From contig WYBM01000091.1 in the NCBI GenBank assembly GCA_011525915.1, forward strand, positions 1-60,432: DNA of 60,432 bases, written 5' to 3'. The translations under genes were made by a program, and so were the position numbers. Every line of letters starts with the position of its first letter. Position 1 is the stretch's first letter. This DNA is from Ardenticatenaceae bacterium. GTDB lineage: Bacteria; Chloroflexota; Anaerolineae; Promineifilales; Promineifilaceae. A model generated the notes under the pieces. It did no database searches. It was not told the DNA's origin and was given only the letters and a program-made list of their open reading frames with translations. This document shows positions 59,436 to 60,432 of this stretch, in pieces.

Positions 59436-59478
59436 CCCCTGCCCACTGAACACAGAATACTGAACACTGAACACCGAA
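59436..59478. repeat. ACTGA-type intergenic repeat
   Basis: CCCACTGAACACAGAATACT then GAACACTGAACACCGAATT between the kinase and regulator genes. Confidence 0.6.
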
Positions 59479-59491
59479 TTAAGGGAACAAA

Positions 59492-60148
59492 ATGAGCGAG
59501 ATCATTCGGGTCTTTTTAGCAGATGATCATGCTGTGGTGCGCCGGGGATTGGAGGCGCTGATTGAAACGCAGTCAGACATGGTCGTGGTTGGCATGGCCG
59601 TAGACGGCATAGAAGCCGTGCCTCTCATCCATGAACTAAATCCTGACGTCATTTTGCTTGACATTCAAATGCCCCGCAAAAATGGTATTGAAGTGATCCA
59701 TGAAGTAAAAGCGGCCCATCCTGACGCCCGTATCCTTGTGCTAACCAGTTTTGGCGACGATGATACGGTCTTTACGGCCATTAAAGCAGGGGCCATGGGG
59801 TATCTGTTAAAAGATTCTTCCCCTCAGGAACTGATGCAAGCCATACGGAATGTGTATCACGGCCGTTCTTCGCTGCACCCAGACATCGCCCTCAAAGTGA
59901 TCCACGAACTTAATAAACCCCCCGCTTACCTTCCCCTCACGGAAGAACCCCTTACCGAACGTGAAGTTGAAGTGCTCAAACTGGTGGCGCGCGGCCTCTC
60001 AAACCAGGAAATCGCTGACCGGCTGGTAGTCAGTGAGCGTACCGTGCGTACCCATATCAGCAACATCTTGGGTAAACTGCACCTGGCCAACCGTACCCAG
60101 GCCGCCCTCTATGCCCTGCGCCAGGGATTAGCCGACCTGGACGAATAA
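59492..60148 (+). CDS. NarL/LuxR-type response regulator
   Basis: 218 aa. Receiver (VFLADDHAVVRRGL, phospho-acceptor Asp57 in VILLDIQMP, LTSFGDDDTV, LLKDSS) and C-terminal LuxR HTH (LTEREVEVLKLVARGLSNQEI, VSERTVRTHISNILGKL). AAGGGA lies upstream of the ATG. Cognate partner of the kinase directly upstream; a paralogue of the HTH-less protein at 54695. Confidence 0.95.
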   Translation: MSEIIRVFLADDHAVVRRGLEALIETQSDMVVVGMAVDGIEAVPLIHELNPDVILLDIQMPRKNGIEVIHEVKAAHPDARILVLTSFGDDDTVFTAIKAGAMGYLLKDSSPQELMQAIRNVYHGRSSLHPDIALKVIHELNKPPAYLPLTEEPLTEREVEVLKLVARGLSNQEIADRLVVSERTVRTHISNILGKLHLANRTQAALYALRQGLADLDE

Positions 60149-60307
60149 CATAATACGCCATTTGTCGCATGTATCCGGTATGCAAAATGCTTACAATGCT
60201 TAAGCTCCGTTGGCGATCCAGCAAACAGAGCTTAAAATGATGCAAGTCAATACAAGCAACCTTATCATTTTTATCCCGATTCCCACAACGAGATCAAAGA
60301 ATACTAT

Positions 60308-60432
60308 ATGAACAACCATGAATTATCCATCTTGTTTTTCCTGCAGTTGGCGGTCATTCTGGTGGCCGTGCGGCTGGTGGGGCTGCTGGCCCGAAAGCTA
60401 GGCCAGCCCCAGGTCGTGGGCGAGATGATCGC
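60308..60432 (+). CDS. Cation:proton antiporter (CPA2/Kef-type), N-terminus, cut by window end
   Basis: Only the first 41 codons are inside the window. MNNHELSILFFLQLAVILVAVRL is a TM helix (first residues quoted), followed by LARKLGQPQVVGEMIA, the well-known GQPxVxGEIxAG signature of Kef/NapA antiporters. AT-rich upstream region, no Shine-Dalgarno. Confidence 0.75.
   Translation, partial: MNNHELSILFFLQLAVILVAVRLVGLLARKLGQPQVVGEMI

Noticed and set aside
60149..60307. Small RNA or gene between the regulator and the antiporter
   Set aside because: Only short fold-backs and no terminator or open frame worth reporting.

Overview
The window looks like one contiguous piece of a bacterial chromosome of moderate-to-high GC, most plausibly a filamentous Chloroflexota (Anaerolineae-like). 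That is an inference from several traits: Thr/Pro-rich and PD40/GEVED secreted proteins whose C-termini end in a (F/Y)-(V/L)-P-V tail, leaderless-looking promoters with TANNNT just before start codons, citramalate synthase inside a leucine cluster, and many GAF/PAS sensor kinases. I see no tRNA, rRNA, CRISPR array, transposase or phage gene. Two genome-wide signatures stand out. The palindromic octamer ACGGCCGT occurs about 100 times by eye (about one expected by chance), and many intergenic gaps are filled with ACTGA/TCAGT-type low-complexity repeats.

Layout. 0.2-9.3 kb: a PD40 beta-propeller surface protein, two DUF4349 membrane proteins, an APH-like phosphotransferase, three tandem M42 aminopeptidases and a Thr/Pro-rich membrane protein. 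9.5-17.7 kb: a large membrane histidine kinase, rluD, lspA, a methyltransferase, a phosphoesterase-deoxynucleoside kinase pair, rpsU and a sugar transferase. 17.9-25.1 kb: ilvD, two GEVED secreted proteins, a STAND-type NTPase with TPRs, then dinB-like and ridA-like genes.

25.5-40.2 kb is a branched-chain amino acid supercluster, mostly on the minus strand: leader peptide-ilvB-ilvN-ilvC-leuA-(PNPOx-like)-(methyltransferase)-leuC-leuD-cimA, then, after a DUF4058 gene and a J-domain gene, leuB. The ilvB leader has a Leu/Ile/Val-rich leader peptide followed by mutually exclusive antiterminator and terminator hairpins, i.e. a ribosome-mediated attenuator. A second strong terminator lies just before ilvB. 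leuB is flanked by two broken genes, a ybaK fragment and the C-terminal half of a HhH-GPD glycosylase.

40.5-45 kb: a PucR-type regulator, a REC-GAF-PAS histidine kinase and an OmpR-type regulator. 45.2-48.5 kb: pdhA-pdhB-pdhC (pyruvate dehydrogenase E1alpha, E1beta, E2). 48.8-52.8 kb: thrB, a Calx-beta gene remnant, an RlmI-like methyltransferase, an M23-type peptidase and a Nudix hydrolase. 52.9-55.1 kb: two tandem OmpR-type regulators and a stand-alone receiver protein with candidate palindromic operators. 55.5-58.2 kb: a Ddl-like ATP-grasp ligase next to a lysine 2,3-aminomutase with lysine-specific residues, a candidate beta-lysine pathway. 58.3-60.4 kb: a NarL-type kinase/regulator pair and the start of a cation/proton antiporter gene that runs off the window.
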